Positions 35,564-45,281 are shown, numbered from the stretch's first letter. The stretch is 64,000 nt of DNA from Flavobacteria bacterium RIFCSPLOWO2_12_FULL_35_11 (GCA_001800975.1 MGWK01000007.1:62001-126000); one strand, 5' to 3'. The notes: generated by a model from the letters alone, not told the origin. Numbers and translations are program-made.

Positions 35564-36847
35564 ATGATTAAAAAAATAATAGTAGTAATAACACTATTTG
35601 TATCTATTGTCGGTTTTTCTCAAAAGAACAATACATCAGCTTATTCTTTTTTCGGAATTGGAGATAAAAATAACTCAAGCACTGTTGAACAATTAAGTAT
35701 GGGAGGCATTGGGGTATCTTTAAATGAAAGTTATCATTTAAATTTTTTAAATCCTGCAGCCAATGCATCATTGAGATTCACTACGTATACAATGGCCATA
35801 GAAAATTTAAATAACAAAGCAAAAGACAGCAATGGCGAACAAAGTGCCTCTGCAACCTATCTTTCTTATTTGGCTTTAGGGTTTCCTATAGGTGAAAAAG
35901 GAGGAATGACCATTGGATTGTTGCCAAATTCTTCCGTGGGGTATTCGTTGGTCTCCAATGAATATGATGCTGCAAATAACATCACTGAAGCAACTCAATA
36001 TATTGGTGAAGGCGGAACAAATAAAGTGTTTGTAAGTATTGGATACAAACCTTTTAAAAATTTCAGTGTTGGATTGCAGGGAAATTATATTTTTGGAAAA
36101 ATTGAAAACAGCATCTTAAATCAGGTGAAAGATGCTTCTTTAGCAACAAAGTATCAAACCGTTTCTAATATAAAAGGACTAACTTTAAACGGTGGATTTC
36201 AGTATAAAGCAAAAATAAATAGTAAAACAGATTTCCTTTTTGGAGGAAATTTTGATTTTAACAATGAAATTGAAGCAACAGGCACAGAGCATTTATATTC
36301 AGTTTCGTTGGGAACATTTGAAAGCCCACGTGATACCATTTTAAGCACAGAAAGCACAGGGTTTTTGAAATCCCCTTTAAAAACAACATTAGGCATTGGT
36401 TTAGGAAGAGAAAATAAATGGTACGCAGGTGTTGATTATAGTTTTCAAAATGCATTAGAATTGGAAGGCGGCGTTTTTAATAATTATTCAAAAATTGACT
36501 ACGACAAATACAGTAAAATAGCATTGGGAGGTTTTTATACCCCAAAATTTAATTCAATCACCAGTTACTGGGACAGGGTTACTTATAGGGCCGGAGTTAA
36601 ATTTGAAAACACTGGATTGTTGGTTGATGCTTCAGGTAATAACACCGATTTTACTGCAATTGATGATTTTGGCATATCTTTTGGAGTAGGGTTACCAATG
36701 AGCAAGCAATTGTCCAATTTGAATATCGGATTTGAGATAGGAAAAAGAGGACAAACAGCCAAAGGCTTAGTACAAGAGAATTACGTTAATTTTCGATTGG
36801 GCCTTTCATTAAATGACAAATGGTTTAAAAAATTAGAAATATTTTAA
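35564..36847 (+). CDS. putative outer-membrane beta-barrel protein
   Basis: Signal peptide (KKIIVVITLFVSIVGFSQ) followed by about 400 residues rich in alternating aromatic and glycine strands, ending in a strand with terminal phenylalanine (LGLSLNDKWFKKLEIF), a feature of barrel proteins inserted by BAM. The early segment STVEQLSMGGIGVSLN resembles FadL/OMPP1-like barrels. The function is unknown; lipid or hydrophobic solute transport is conceivable. It lies between coaX and a TPR protein. Confidence 0.75.
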   Translation: MIKKIIVVITLFVSIVGFSQKNNTSAYSFFGIGDKNNSSTVEQLSMGGIGVSLNESYHLNFLNPAANASLRFTTYTMAIENLNNKAKDSNGEQSASATYLSYLALGFPIGEKGGMTIGLLPNSSVGYSLVSNEYDAANNITEATQYIGEGGTNKVFVSIGYKPFKNFSVGLQGNYIFGKIENSILNQVKDASLATKYQTVSNIKGLTLNGGFQYKAKINSKTDFLFGGNFDFNNEIEATGTEHLYSVSLGTFESPRDTILSTESTGFLKSPLKTTLGIGLGRENKWYAGVDYSFQNALELEGGVFNNYSKIDYDKYSKIALGGFYTPKFNSITSYWDRVTYRAGVKFENTGLLVDASGNNTDFTAIDDFGISFGVGLPMSKQLSNLNIGFEIGKRGQTAKGLVQENYVNFRLGLSLNDKWFKKLEIF

Positions 36848-36863
36848 TTAAAAGAATAAAACG

Positions 36864-38216
36864 ATGAGACAAATGAGACAAATTTTAGCTGTATTATTTT
36901 TTATAGTGTCAGCCCCGGTTGTTTTTTCACAAGCGGATGAAGAGTGTGTTGTAAAATACAACCTTTTTAAAGGCGATTACAGTGCAGGCAAATATGATGT
37001 TGCCTATGAAAACTGGTTATGGACAATGGATCATTGCCCAACCTTAACTGTAAATATTTACAAATTAGGTATTAAAATCGCCGAAAGTCGATTAGAGGCC
37101 GCCACAACTGAAGCTGATAAAACAGCTGCAATAAAACTTGTTGAAAGGGTTTATACCCAAAGATTGGAGCATTTCCCACAAGATTTAGCGCGAGTTTATA
37201 GTGACTTTGCAACCTTTAAAGATGCTCATGGTGCTTCAGAAGAAGAAGTATTTGTTTTATTGGAAAAATCTTTTAAAGCAGATCCAACCGATATTTCTGC
37301 AACTAACATCTACAGGTATTTTGATATTATCTTAAATAAATATAAAGACACAAATCCACAAAAAGTATTTGATACTTATGATGAAGTGGGTGAAGGTATT
37401 GAATTAAAGAGAGATGATTATGCAAAACAATTGGCGGTAATCAGCGCGAAAGATTCAACTACTTTAAGTGATAAGGATAAAAAAAGCAAAATAGCCATTG
37501 ACCAAACTTTAAGCAATTTAGAACTTGTTGAAGCTGGATTAGATGCAAAATTATCTGCAATTTCTACTTGCGAGAACTTGATTCCTTTGAACAAAAAGTA
37601 CTTTGAAGAAAATAAAACAAATGCTGTTTGGTTAAAGAGAGCAGTTTCAAGGATGTACAATAAAGAATGTACAGACGATGCTTTCTATGATGTATTGGTT
37701 GAAGCTTACGTTAAGGCAGATCCTTCTCCTCAGGCATCAGTATTTTATGCTGGTATCTTAATGAAAAATGGAGAAACCAACAAAGCAATGGAGTATTTCA
37801 AAAAAGCGATAGACCAAGAAACTGATTCTTACAGCAGAGCTAAATACGCATTAAGAGTTGCTGAAATATTGAGAAAAAAAGGAAGATTGGAAGAAGCCAG
37901 AAGCTATGCTTACAAAGCAATAGACTATCAACCAACATTGGGTAAAGCCTATTTATTAATTGCAAGTATGTATGCTTCAAGTGCCAACTCTTGCGGAACT
38001 GATGTAGTTTCTAAAAGAATGGTTTACGTGGCCGCTTTAAACAAAGCTTTAAAAGCAAAAGCCGTTGATCCAAGTATCAGTTCATTGGCAAATAGATTTA
38101 TTGCAAGCTATGCTGATAACGTGCCAAGTAAAAAAGATTTATTTGTGGCAGGTGTACAATCAGGGTCTAGACATAAAATTGGATGTTGGATTAACGAAAC
38201 AGTAATAGTTCCGTAA
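36864..38216 (+). CDS. secreted tetratricopeptide-repeat protein
   Basis: Signal peptide (residues about 5-22, ending FSQ) and a helical solenoid. TPR-like pairs are clearest at residues 290-370 (PQASVFYAGILMKNGETNKA, then SRAKYALRVAEILRKKG, then ARSYAYKAIDYQPTLG). Several cysteines (C28, C54 and later pairs) suggest periplasmic disulfides. At 450 residues it probably acts as a scaffold in the periplasm. It follows the OMP gene by 16 bases and precedes lptC, consistent with envelope assembly. Confidence 0.8.
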   Translation: MRQMRQILAVLFFIVSAPVVFSQADEECVVKYNLFKGDYSAGKYDVAYENWLWTMDHCPTLTVNIYKLGIKIAESRLEAATTEADKTAAIKLVERVYTQRLEHFPQDLARVYSDFATFKDAHGASEEEVFVLLEKSFKADPTDISATNIYRYFDIILNKYKDTNPQKVFDTYDEVGEGIELKRDDYAKQLAVISAKDSTTLSDKDKKSKIAIDQTLSNLELVEAGLDAKLSAISTCENLIPLNKKYFEENKTNAVWLKRAVSRMYNKECTDDAFYDVLVEAYVKADPSPQASVFYAGILMKNGETNKAMEYFKKAIDQETDSYSRAKYALRVAEILRKKGRLEEARSYAYKAIDYQPTLGKAYLLIASMYASSANSCGTDVVSKRMVYVAALNKALKAKAVDPSISSLANRFIASYADNVPSKKDLFVAGVQSGSRHKIGCWINETVIVP

Positions 38217-38253
38217 ATTAGATTTAAAATATTAAAATTGATATATTTGTTGA

Positions 38254-38814
38254 ATGACAAAATCAGTTGTTAATAATATAAAAGGCATTGCTGTGATTTT
38301 AATCACAGCAATGTTTTTTTCATGTACCAACGACGTAAAGGAGGTGCGCGATTTTTTGGCCGATAAAAATTTACCTATTGGAGAAGCCTATAAAATTAGC
38401 CATAAACACACTGATTCCGGACGCGTGGACATTAAAATGAAAGCGCCCGTAATGCTCGATTTCAGCAATAGGGAAAATCATCCTTATAATGAATTTCCGA
38501 AAGGAATAAAAATCACCACCATCGAAAAAAATGGAGATTCTGTTACCGTTGAGGGAGATTATGCCAAGAGTTTCAGGAAAACGCAGGTTTCCGAAATAAA
38601 AAACAATGTAGTCGTGTACAATTATGCCCAAAAAAATAAATTGGTTACTGAGCAAATTTATTGGGATCAAAAAACACATTACTTTTTTACCGAAAAAAAA
38701 TTCGCCTTTTACACCTTAACAGATACCATTTATGGAACCGGTTTTGAATCAACGGAAGATTTAAAAACATGGTGGGTGAAAAATCAGAGTGGAGTGATAA
38801 ACATTAAAGAATAA
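38254..38814 (+). CDS. lptC: LptC-like LPS export lipoprotein
   Basis: The N-terminus VILITAMFFSCTND carries a lipobox with the lipidated Cys at residue 24. The remainder is beta-rich, with the pattern MLDFSNRENHPYNEFPKGI typical of LptC in Bacteroidetes, where the protein bridges the LptBFG ATPase to LptA. The 186-residue length is normal. A TATATTTG sequence at 38242-38249 lies only four bases before the ATG. It is followed by a small membrane protein and the CNNM protein. Confidence 0.85.
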   Translation: MTKSVVNNIKGIAVILITAMFFSCTNDVKEVRDFLADKNLPIGEAYKISHKHTDSGRVDIKMKAPVMLDFSNRENHPYNEFPKGIKITTIEKNGDSVTVEGDYAKSFRKTQVSEIKNNVVVYNYAQKNKLVTEQIYWDQKTHYFFTEKKFAFYTLTDTIYGTGFESTEDLKTWWVKNQSGVINIKE

Positions 38815-38818
38815 AAAG

Positions 38819-39013
38819 ATGCAAAACCTTTGGAAAATATTTGAGTATGGGTATTTAATTATCGCCGTTGTATTTAGTGCAGATGCTGTAATGAGTTGGA
38901 ATACTGAAAGAGAACACGCTTATTTGTCGGCTGGATTTTCAGTGTTGGCAGTTTTTATGTATTTTTTCAGAAGACGTTTCAGAAAAAGGAGGGAAACCCC
39001 TAACATTAAATAG
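38819..39013 (+). CDS. small two-helix membrane protein
   Basis: A 64-residue protein with two hydrophobic segments (about 9-24 and 37-50) and a very basic C-terminus (FRRRFRKRRE). No family recognised. It lies between lptC (four-base gap) and the CNNM gene, whose GTG start overlaps its TAG by one base, so expression is coupled. Confidence 0.7.
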   Translation: MQNLWKIFEYGYLIIAVVFSADAVMSWNTEREHAYLSAGFSVLAVFMYFFRRRFRKRRETPNIK

Positions 39014-40278
39014 TGGAAGTACAAATCCTTGTCATATTAATTTCAATACTGCTTTCCGGTTTTTTTTCCGGAATGGAAATCGCCTATATATCGGCCAATA
39101 AATTTCAAATTGAACTTCAAAAAAGGAAGGAGGGAATCACCTCAAAAATTGTTGGAAGATTAACCGCAAATCCATCAAAATTTATTACCACCATGTTGGT
39201 TGGTAATAACATTACCTTAGTAATTTACAGTTTTTTTATGGCTGAAATCATTGTCGAAAATTTACTCGGTTTTCAGTTAAATGATTTTTCGACTTTAATA
39301 ATCCAAACCTTAATTTCAACGTTGATTATTTTGGTTACCGGCGAATTTTTGCCTAAAGCCATATTTCGAATTTATGCCAATGAAATGTTTTGGTTTTTTG
39401 CGCCTTTGGCTTACTTTTTTTACATCATACTTCATTTCATCACAGAATTTATCACATTGATTTCCGACTATTTGTTAAAAGCCTTTTTTAACACCACCAA
39501 AGATGTGAAACAAACCGAATTCAGCAAAGAAGAGCTTGGGAATTATATCACCAAACAATTGGAAAACAGCGATGATTTTGAAGAAGTTGATTCTGAAATT
39601 CAAATTTTTCAAAACGCATTGGAGTTTGGTACGGTAAAAGCACGCGAAATAATGATTCCCAGAACCGAAATTGTCGCTGTCGACATTAATGAGGATATTT
39701 CAAATTTGAAACAATTATTCATAGAAACCGGGTATTCCAAAATTTTGGTTTATGATGGTTCTTTAGATGATGTTTTGGGCTATGCAATTGCCTTTGAATT
39801 GTTTAAAAAACCAAAAGACATCAAATCCATTTTATTGCCGGTTGAATTTGTTCCTGAAAGCATGATGATTAACAATGTGCTAAACATTTTAATTAAAAAG
39901 AAGCGAAGCATATCAGTTGTGCTTGATGAATTTGGAGGAACCTCAGGAATCATCTCTATTGAAGATATTGTTGAAGAATTGTTTGGAGAAATTGTTGATG
40001 AACATGATACCGTGGATTTGTTGGAAAACAAGATTAATGACAGGGAATTTGAATTGTCGGCACGATTGGAAGTGGATTATTTAAATGAAACCTACGATTT
40101 AAACATCGAAGAAAATGAAGCCTATGAAACCTTGGGCGGATTCATAGTTTACCATAATGAAGACATCCCAAAAGAAAATGAAATCATTGAAATAAACAAT
40201 TTACATTTTAAAATGTTGAAGGTAGATTCTTCCAAAATTTTGGAAGTTTATGTGAAAGTTTTAGATAAAGCTGATTAA
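39013..40278 (+). CDS. CNNM/CorC-type transporter-associated protein (hemolysin family)
   Basis: Domain order: DUF21/CNNM membrane domain (residues 1-150, four helices), a pair of CBS domains (about 200-320, REIMIPRTEIVAVDINEDI, VLDEFGGTSGIISIEDIVEELFG) and a C-terminal CorC/HlyC domain (about 335-420). The family is implicated in Mg2+/Co2+ homeostasis; the hemolysin label is historical. The start is GTG at 39013, overlapping the upstream stop. It differs in location from the gliding gene gldE, although the domain layout is the same. Confidence 0.88.
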   Translation: MEVQILVILISILLSGFFSGMEIAYISANKFQIELQKRKEGITSKIVGRLTANPSKFITTMLVGNNITLVIYSFFMAEIIVENLLGFQLNDFSTLIIQTLISTLIILVTGEFLPKAIFRIYANEMFWFFAPLAYFFYIILHFITEFITLISDYLLKAFFNTTKDVKQTEFSKEELGNYITKQLENSDDFEEVDSEIQIFQNALEFGTVKAREIMIPRTEIVAVDINEDISNLKQLFIETGYSKILVYDGSLDDVLGYAIAFELFKKPKDIKSILLPVEFVPESMMINNVLNILIKKKRSISVVLDEFGGTSGIISIEDIVEELFGEIVDEHDTVDLLENKINDREFELSARLEVDYLNETYDLNIEENEAYETLGGFIVYHNEDIPKENEIIEINNLHFKMLKVDSSKILEVYVKVLDKAD

Positions 40279-40395
40279 AGTTTTTCAACTTCCAGAAATA
40301 ACTTTTTTTTGCAATTAATAATAATTGTTTCACTTTCATAATTAAATACTAAATTGTATTTTCGCACACTGTAATAAAAGAAAATAACTATAGAA

Positions 40396-42549
40396 ATGGC
40401 AATTTTATCAAAAATTAGAGATCGTTCAATGTTCCTAATCCTAATTGTAGGTTTAGCACTTTTTGCATTTGTACTGGATCCAAGCTCAATTCAGCAATTT
40501 TTCAGTTCAACCAAAGCAAACTCAATTGGGGAAGTGAATGGTGAAAATATTGACAGAGAGGAATTTGCGAAACTGGTAGAAAACTATAAATCGCAAAGTG
40601 GAGGAAGAGTATCACAAATGCAGGCGGTAAATGCCGTTTGGAATAATTTGGTTGGTGAAAAAATATTCCAAACTCAATTGGAAGAAGCCGGAATTGTAGT
40701 GGGTGAAAAAGATATTTGGGATGCCATGGTGGCATTGCCTGAAATTCAAAACTCTCCGCTTTTCCAAAATGAAGCAGGACTTTTTAATGAAGAAAAATTA
40801 AAGGAATATATCGCCAATATGAAAGCCGATGCCGAAGCTGGAAACAACCAGGCTTGGTTAAATTGGTTAGAAACCGAAAAAAGCATTAAGCAAAATTTGG
40901 AACGTCAGGCATACACCTCTTTGGTGTCTGCAGGTTTGGGCGCTTCATTAAAAGAAGGCGAGCGCGATTATTTATACCAAAATACTAAAATTGACGCACA
41001 ATTTGTTTATGTTCCATACACAACAATTGACGACAATGCAGCGAAGGTTTCAAAAGAAGAAATTCAAGAATATTTAGAAAAAAATTCCAAACGATTTAAA
41101 TCTGAAGCTACCCGTTCAATAGACTATGTAAAATTTGATATTGAGCCATCTAAAGAAGATGACGAAACTTCCAGAACGGAAGTGGCTAACTTTATTAATG
41201 ACAGAGAGGAATTCAGCAGTGCCGCAAACGCCAAAGTTCAAATTTCCGGATTAAAAAATACCAGTAATTATGAGGCTTTTGTGAGTGATAACAGATCTGA
41301 TTTGGCTCTTGATAACGGTTTCTATTATAAGAATCAATTGCCTGCAGCAGTTGCTGACACCATTTTTGGTGGTTCTGTTGGTGATATCGTTGGTCCTTAT
41401 AAAGACAATGGTTACTACAAAATTTCAAAAATTGTAGACTTCGCACAATTGCCCGACTCTGTTAAATCAAGCCATATTTTGGTTCCTTATGCAGGCGCTG
41501 TAAGATCTGCTTCATTAAAATCAAAAGAAGACGCCAAAAAAACAGCCGACAGTATTTTTGCATTGGTTAAAACCGATAAAACCAAATATACTGAAATTGC
41601 CAATGAAATAAATAAGGATGGCAAAGGAGGCGAAATGGGATGGCTCAGAAAAGATCAGGCTTTTTCTGCTTCTTTCGATAAAGATTTTGCTAACTATATT
41701 TATAAAAATCCGGCGGGCAGTATGGCTGTTGTTGAAACCGCATTTGGATTTCATGTGATTAGAATAGATGAACAAAAAAAATCGGAAAAAGCGGTAAAAT
41801 TGGCTTCTTTTGCTCGTTTGATAAATCCTTCTGAGGTTACTGAAAATACAATTTTTGAAAAAGCGGAAACCCTTGCAGCGAATTTGGAAAATGGCCAAAA
41901 ATTAGATGACTTGGCCAAGAAAGAAAAATATGCCGTTCAAACTGCTCAAAATCTTAAAGTATTGGATGAAATCATTCCTGGTTTAAATGAGCAACGTGCA
42001 ATAGTTCTTTGGGCATTTGCCAAAGAAAGAGAACTTGGTGATTCTAAACGTTTTGATGTTGATATAGCCGGTAAAAGAGGTTATGTAGTGGTGGTGCTTA
42101 AAGCCAAAACCGAGAAAGACGGATTGGTGGTTAGTGCAGATATTTTGTCGAAAATTCAACCTGAATTAATCAACAAGAAAAAGGCGACTATGATTAAAGC
42201 AAAAATTAAAGGTACTACTTTAGAAGAAATTGCAAAAAACACCAGTACAACTGTTAATGCATCTTCAAATGTAACTTTGCAAAATCCATTATTATCTGGT
42301 GTTGGAAACGAACCTTCAGTGGTTGGTGCAATGTCTACCGTTAAATTAAACGAAGTTTCAAAACCAATAGATGGCGCTATGGGTGTGTTTGTGGTTAAAG
42401 TTGTTAAACGCGACACTCCTGTGAAATTGGACAATTATGAAATGTTTCGCAATAGAATAATAGACAATTTGAAAGCAAGATCGTTCCAGTTATTTCAAGT
42501 GTTGGAAGAAACTGCCGAGATAAAAGATTTTAGAGGCGACTACTATTAA
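40396..42549 (+). CDS. PpiD-like membrane-anchored peptidylprolyl isomerase
   Basis: Periplasmic folding factor anchored by one N-terminal helix (residues 12-29). A SurA_N-type chaperone region follows (about 40-230, starting IGEVNGENIDREEFAKLVE). The parvulin domain is at about 355-455 (VKSSHILVPY ... GGEMGWLRKDQAFSASFD ... VETAFGFHVIRIDE). A further chaperone region reaches residue 717. Length and order match PpiD rather than SurA. It probably helps outer-membrane protein maturation together with the neighbouring envelope genes. Two hairpins separate it from convergent rho. Confidence 0.88.
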   Translation: MAILSKIRDRSMFLILIVGLALFAFVLDPSSIQQFFSSTKANSIGEVNGENIDREEFAKLVENYKSQSGGRVSQMQAVNAVWNNLVGEKIFQTQLEEAGIVVGEKDIWDAMVALPEIQNSPLFQNEAGLFNEEKLKEYIANMKADAEAGNNQAWLNWLETEKSIKQNLERQAYTSLVSAGLGASLKEGERDYLYQNTKIDAQFVYVPYTTIDDNAAKVSKEEIQEYLEKNSKRFKSEATRSIDYVKFDIEPSKEDDETSRTEVANFINDREEFSSAANAKVQISGLKNTSNYEAFVSDNRSDLALDNGFYYKNQLPAAVADTIFGGSVGDIVGPYKDNGYYKISKIVDFAQLPDSVKSSHILVPYAGAVRSASLKSKEDAKKTADSIFALVKTDKTKYTEIANEINKDGKGGEMGWLRKDQAFSASFDKDFANYIYKNPAGSMAVVETAFGFHVIRIDEQKKSEKAVKLASFARLINPSEVTENTIFEKAETLAANLENGQKLDDLAKKEKYAVQTAQNLKVLDEIIPGLNEQRAIVLWAFAKERELGDSKRFDVDIAGKRGYVVVVLKAKTEKDGLVVSADILSKIQPELINKKKATMIKAKIKGTTLEEIAKNTSTTVNASSNVTLQNPLLSGVGNEPSVVGAMSTVKLNEVSKPIDGAMGVFVVKVVKRDTPVKLDNYEMFRNRIIDNLKARSFQLFQVLEETAEIKDFRGDYY

Positions 42550-42568
42550 TCATAATAATAGATAAAAC

Positions 42569-42600
42569 AAAAAAAGCGAGCTTTAAGTTCGCTTTTTTTG
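42569..42600. terminator. bidirectional terminator after the ppiD-like gene
   Basis: AAAAAAAGCGA (42569-42579) pairs with TCGCTTTTTTT (42589-42599). The A and T runs allow it to work on either strand; it is nearest to the plus-strand gene. Confidence 0.8.
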
Positions 42601-42690
42601 CTTTTTATCCAAACCTTAGCCCCTTTCTCTGCTGGTAAACTTTCCGAAAGAAAGGAAATTTGATTAGAAATAAGCAAAGTATTTACAATA

Positions 42691-42716
42691 AAAAAGCGAG
42701 CATTGGCTCGCTTTTT
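42691..42716 (-). terminator. terminator of rho
   Basis: AAAAAGCGAGC (42691-42701) pairs with GCTCGCTTTTT (42706-42716), loop ATTG. It reads as a terminator for the minus-strand rho gene and shares the GCGAGC-type stem with the hairpin at 42569-42600. Confidence 0.8.
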
Positions 42717-42733
42717 ATAACTTTAAAGTTTTG

Positions 42734-42768
42734 ACAGTTAACAGTTAACAGTTAACAGTTAACAGTTA
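42734..42768. repeat. tandem heptanucleotide repeat, five exact units, ending in the rho stop codon
   Basis: Five consecutive copies of ACAGTTA. The last three bases (42766-42768) are the complement of the rho stop codon, so the array abuts the coding sequence. It resembles three other heptad-periodic stretches in the window (45483-45510, 53230-53257, 58794-58835). Confidence 0.9.
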
Positions 42769-44604
42769 ACCGTTCATAGAGATTAAAAACTCATCGTTTG
42801 AAGTGGTGTATTGAATTTTGCTTTTAATGAATTCCATAGCTTCTACCGGATTCATATCAGCCAAATATTTTCTAAGTATCCACATACGTTTCACAGTTTT
42901 TGGATCTAACAATAAATCATCTCTTCGTGTGCTCGATTTAACAAGATCAATCGCCGGATAAATTCTTCGGTTGGCGATATTTCTTTCCAATTGAAGCTCC
43001 ATATTACCGGTACCTTTAAATTCTTCAAAGATAACCTCATCCATTTTTGAACCTGTTTCAGTTAATGCTGTGGCAATAATGGTTAATGAACCTCCGTTTT
43101 CGATATTTCTCGCAGCGCCAAAAAATCGTTTTGGTTTGTGCAATGCATTGGCATCAATACCTCCCGATAAAATTTTACCTGATGCAGGCGCAACGGTATT
43201 ATAAGCACGGGCCAAACGCGTGATGGAATCCAATAAAATAACCACATCATGTCCGCATTCAACCAAACGTTTTGCTTTTTCCAAAACAATATTGGCAACT
43301 CTTACATGTTTTTCTGCAGGTTCGTCAAATGTTGATGCAACAACTTCTCCTTTTACACTTCGTTGCATGTCTGTTACCTCTTCAGGTCTTTCATCGATCA
43401 AAAGAATAATTTGATAAACTTCCGGGTGATTTGAAGCAATTGAATTCGCAATATCCTTTAGCAACATTGTTTTCCCTGTTTTAGGTTGCGAAACAATCAT
43501 TCCTCTTTGACCTTTTCCTATCGGACAAAATAAGTCCATAATTCTTGTGGAAAGTGTGCTGTTTTTTCCTGCCAGATTAAATTTTTCCTGCGGAAATAAA
43601 GGCGTCAAATGTTCAAATGAAACACGGTCCCTAACTACATTCGGATTTAATCCGTTTATTTTTGAAACGCGTATTAACGGAAAATATTTTTCACCTTCTT
43701 TTGGTGGCCTAACCACACCTTTTACGGTATCACCAGTTTTTAAACCAAATAGTTTAACTTGTGATTGCGATAAATATATATCATCTGGTGAGGAAAGGTA
43801 ATTGTAATCAGAAGAACGTAAAAAACCATAACCATCTGGCATCATTTCTAAAACGCCTTCACTTTCAATAATGCCGTCAAATTCATAATCAGGATCTCTA
43901 AAGCGGTTTCCCGGTTTGCGCGGCCCTTTTTCTCTTTGTTGGTTTGCTTGCTGATTTCCTTGTTGATTTGGTTGTTGGCCTCCTTGTTGGTTGCCTTGTT
44001 GTTTGGGTTGCTTATTTTGCTGTTTAGGCTGGTTTTGTTGAGGTCTTTCCAGTTCTATGTCGGCACTGTCAATAATATTGGTTTCAATGCTTTCAGGCTG
44101 GCTCTCAAATTCAATTTTTGGCTGCTCAAGTCTCGCAGCTTTTTTAATGGCTACTTTTACCACACCGGTTTTAACTGCAGGAATTTCGACAGTTTCAGTC
44201 TCTGTAATATCAACTGGGGTTGCCGGTGCAATTTTTATGGCTTTTTTAAATGGTTTTTTTACCGTGGTGGCTTGTGGTGGATTTACTGCTTCTTGTTCAA
44301 CTTTCAGAGTTTGAACAGCGGCAAAAAGTTCTGGCGCTTTTTCTCTTTGTGGTTGTGAAGCAGGAAGGTTTTTATTTGTTTTTGGTGAATTGACTTTTAA
44401 AACGATTCGTTTGCGTTTAGGTTTGTCGTCATCAGATAAAGTCTCGTTTTTTGCAGGTGCTTGTGGAACAGCGGCTTGAATATCTAGAATTAAATAAACC
44501 AAATCCAGTTTTTTTAATTGACTAAACTTCTTTGCTCCAACGGTTTTAGCAATCTCTTGTAATTCTAAAAGAGATTTATCCTTTAGTTCGGAAATTTCAA
44601 ACAT
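42766..44604 (-). CDS. rho: transcription termination factor Rho with a long low-complexity insert
   Basis: Hexameric RNA helicase that ends transcription. Residues 1-45 are the Rho_N helix bundle. About 190 residues of low-complexity sequence follow (Pro/Lys/Glu-rich, then Gln/Asn-rich with NQQGNQQ-type repeats, about 195-235). The CSD RNA-binding domain is near 240-315 ([20 protein letters not shown]). The ATPase follows with Walker [12 protein letters not shown], Walker [17 protein letters not shown] and the conserved [14 protein letters not shown]-like Q/R-loop region. Total 612 residues compared with about 420 for E. coli Rho; inserts of this sort are usual in Bacteroidetes. A long leader of roughly 130 bases precedes it. 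Confidence 0.95.
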   Translation of the reverse strand: MFEISELKDKSLLELQEIAKTVGAKKFSQLKKLDLVYLILDIQAAVPQAPAKNETLSDDDKPKRKRIVLKVNSPKTNKNLPASQPQREKAPELFAAVQTLKVEQEAVNPPQATTVKKPFKKAIKIAPATPVDITETETVEIPAVKTGVVKVAIKKAARLEQPKIEFESQPESIETNIIDSADIELERPQQNQPKQQNKQPKQQGNQQGGQQPNQQGNQQANQQREKGPRKPGNRFRDPDYEFDGIIESEGVLEMMPDGYGFLRSSDYNYLSSPDDIYLSQSQVKLFGLKTGDTVKGVVRPPKEGEKYFPLIRVSKINGLNPNVVRDRVSFEHLTPLFPQEKFNLAGKNSTLSTRIMDLFCPIGKGQRGMIVSQPKTGKTMLLKDIANSIASNHPEVYQIILLIDERPEEVTDMQRSVKGEVVASTFDEPAEKHVRVANIVLEKAKRLVECGHDVVILLDSITRLARAYNTVAPASGKILSGGIDANALHKPKRFFGAARNIENGGSLTIIATALTETGSKMDEVIFEEFKGTGNMELQLERNIANRRIYPAIDLVKSSTRRDDLLLDPKTVKRMWILRKYLADMNPVEAMEFIKSKIQYTTSNDEFLISMNG

Positions 44605-44737
44605 TATGTAAATATGTAATAATTGTTAGTGAATAAATGTTTTTATCTTATTAAATTAAGAATTTCATTTTGAGTTAATCTGGGTGGTGATTAGTTTTAG
44701 TTGTAGGTCCTGTATTCTATTATGTGGTAGGACATTG

Positions 44738-44745
44738 CAAATATA
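44738..44745 (-). promoter_or_regulatory. candidate rho promoter -7 box
   Basis: On the minus strand TATATTTG is an exact match. It implies an untranslated leader of about 130 bases before the rho start. The beginning of that leader can form GTCCT/AGGAC pairing (plus 44707-44711 with 44729-44733). Confidence 0.45.
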
Positions 44746-44791
44746 TAAATTTATTTTAGATACTAATCTTTTAATCATTAAAAATAAAACG

Positions 44792-44799
44792 TATTTTTG
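44792..44799 (+). promoter_or_regulatory. candidate -7 box of the DUF4293 gene
   Basis: TATTTTTG, exact consensus, 18 bases before the ATG at 44818. A TTG codon inside this box can open the reading frame but is then not a start. Confidence 0.4.
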
Positions 44800-44817
44800 C
44801 TGGCAATTGGTATAAAT

Positions 44818-45252
44818 ATGATTCAAAGAATTCAATCGATATATTTATTAATTGCCACAGTGCTGTCTGGAGGACTCATTTTTCCTCTTAATTTATGGAT
44901 CACTGAGCAAGGAACCGAATTTTACGCATTGGATTCACTAAGTTCAGACAATTTAGTATTGGCAAGTGTTTTTGTATTGTTCATGGCATCTTCCTTACTA
45001 ACGCTCATTACAATTTTTCAGTTCAAAAAAAGACAATTGCAATTTGTTTTAGGGCGATTAACAATTTTGATTAATTTTATTTTAGTAGGCATACTCGTGT
45101 ATTTTGCGCAAAATTTATCTGGAGAAATGCAAGTTTCTGAGAAGGGTATTGGGTTGCTCATACCTATTTTTACTATTGTTTTTGTGGCTTTGGCCAACAA
45201 AGCGATAAAAAAGGATGAGGAACTCGTGAAATCTGTGGACAGATTGCGATAA
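44818..45252 (+). CDS. DUF4293 family membrane protein
   Basis: A 144-residue inner-membrane protein with four helices (about residues 6-25, 45-65, 77-97 and 104-127). The N-terminus MIQRIQSIYLLIA is characteristic of DUF4293, a Bacteroidetes family of unknown function often found beside rho. The frame is open from a TTG at 44797, but that codon sits in the promoter box, so the ATG at 44818 is preferred. Confidence 0.85.
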   Translation: MIQRIQSIYLLIATVLSGGLIFPLNLWITEQGTEFYALDSLSSDNLVLASVFVLFMASSLLTLITIFQFKKRQLQFVLGRLTILINFILVGILVYFAQNLSGEMQVSEKGIGLLIPIFTIVFVALANKAIKKDEELVKSVDRLR

Positions 45253-45281
45253 ACCTATAATCTTTGTATATTTAGTGTGCT

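Noticed and set aside
38242-38249. TATATTTG as an lptC promoter
   Set aside because: It ends four bases before the ATG and has no -33 element, so it would require a leaderless transcript; chance occurrence in AT-rich DNA is as likely.
43936-44358. A 140-codon hydrophobic frame antisense to rho
   Set aside because: It is the complement of the Gln-rich and Pro/Lys-rich insert of rho, which automatically yields Leu/Phe-rich antisense codons.
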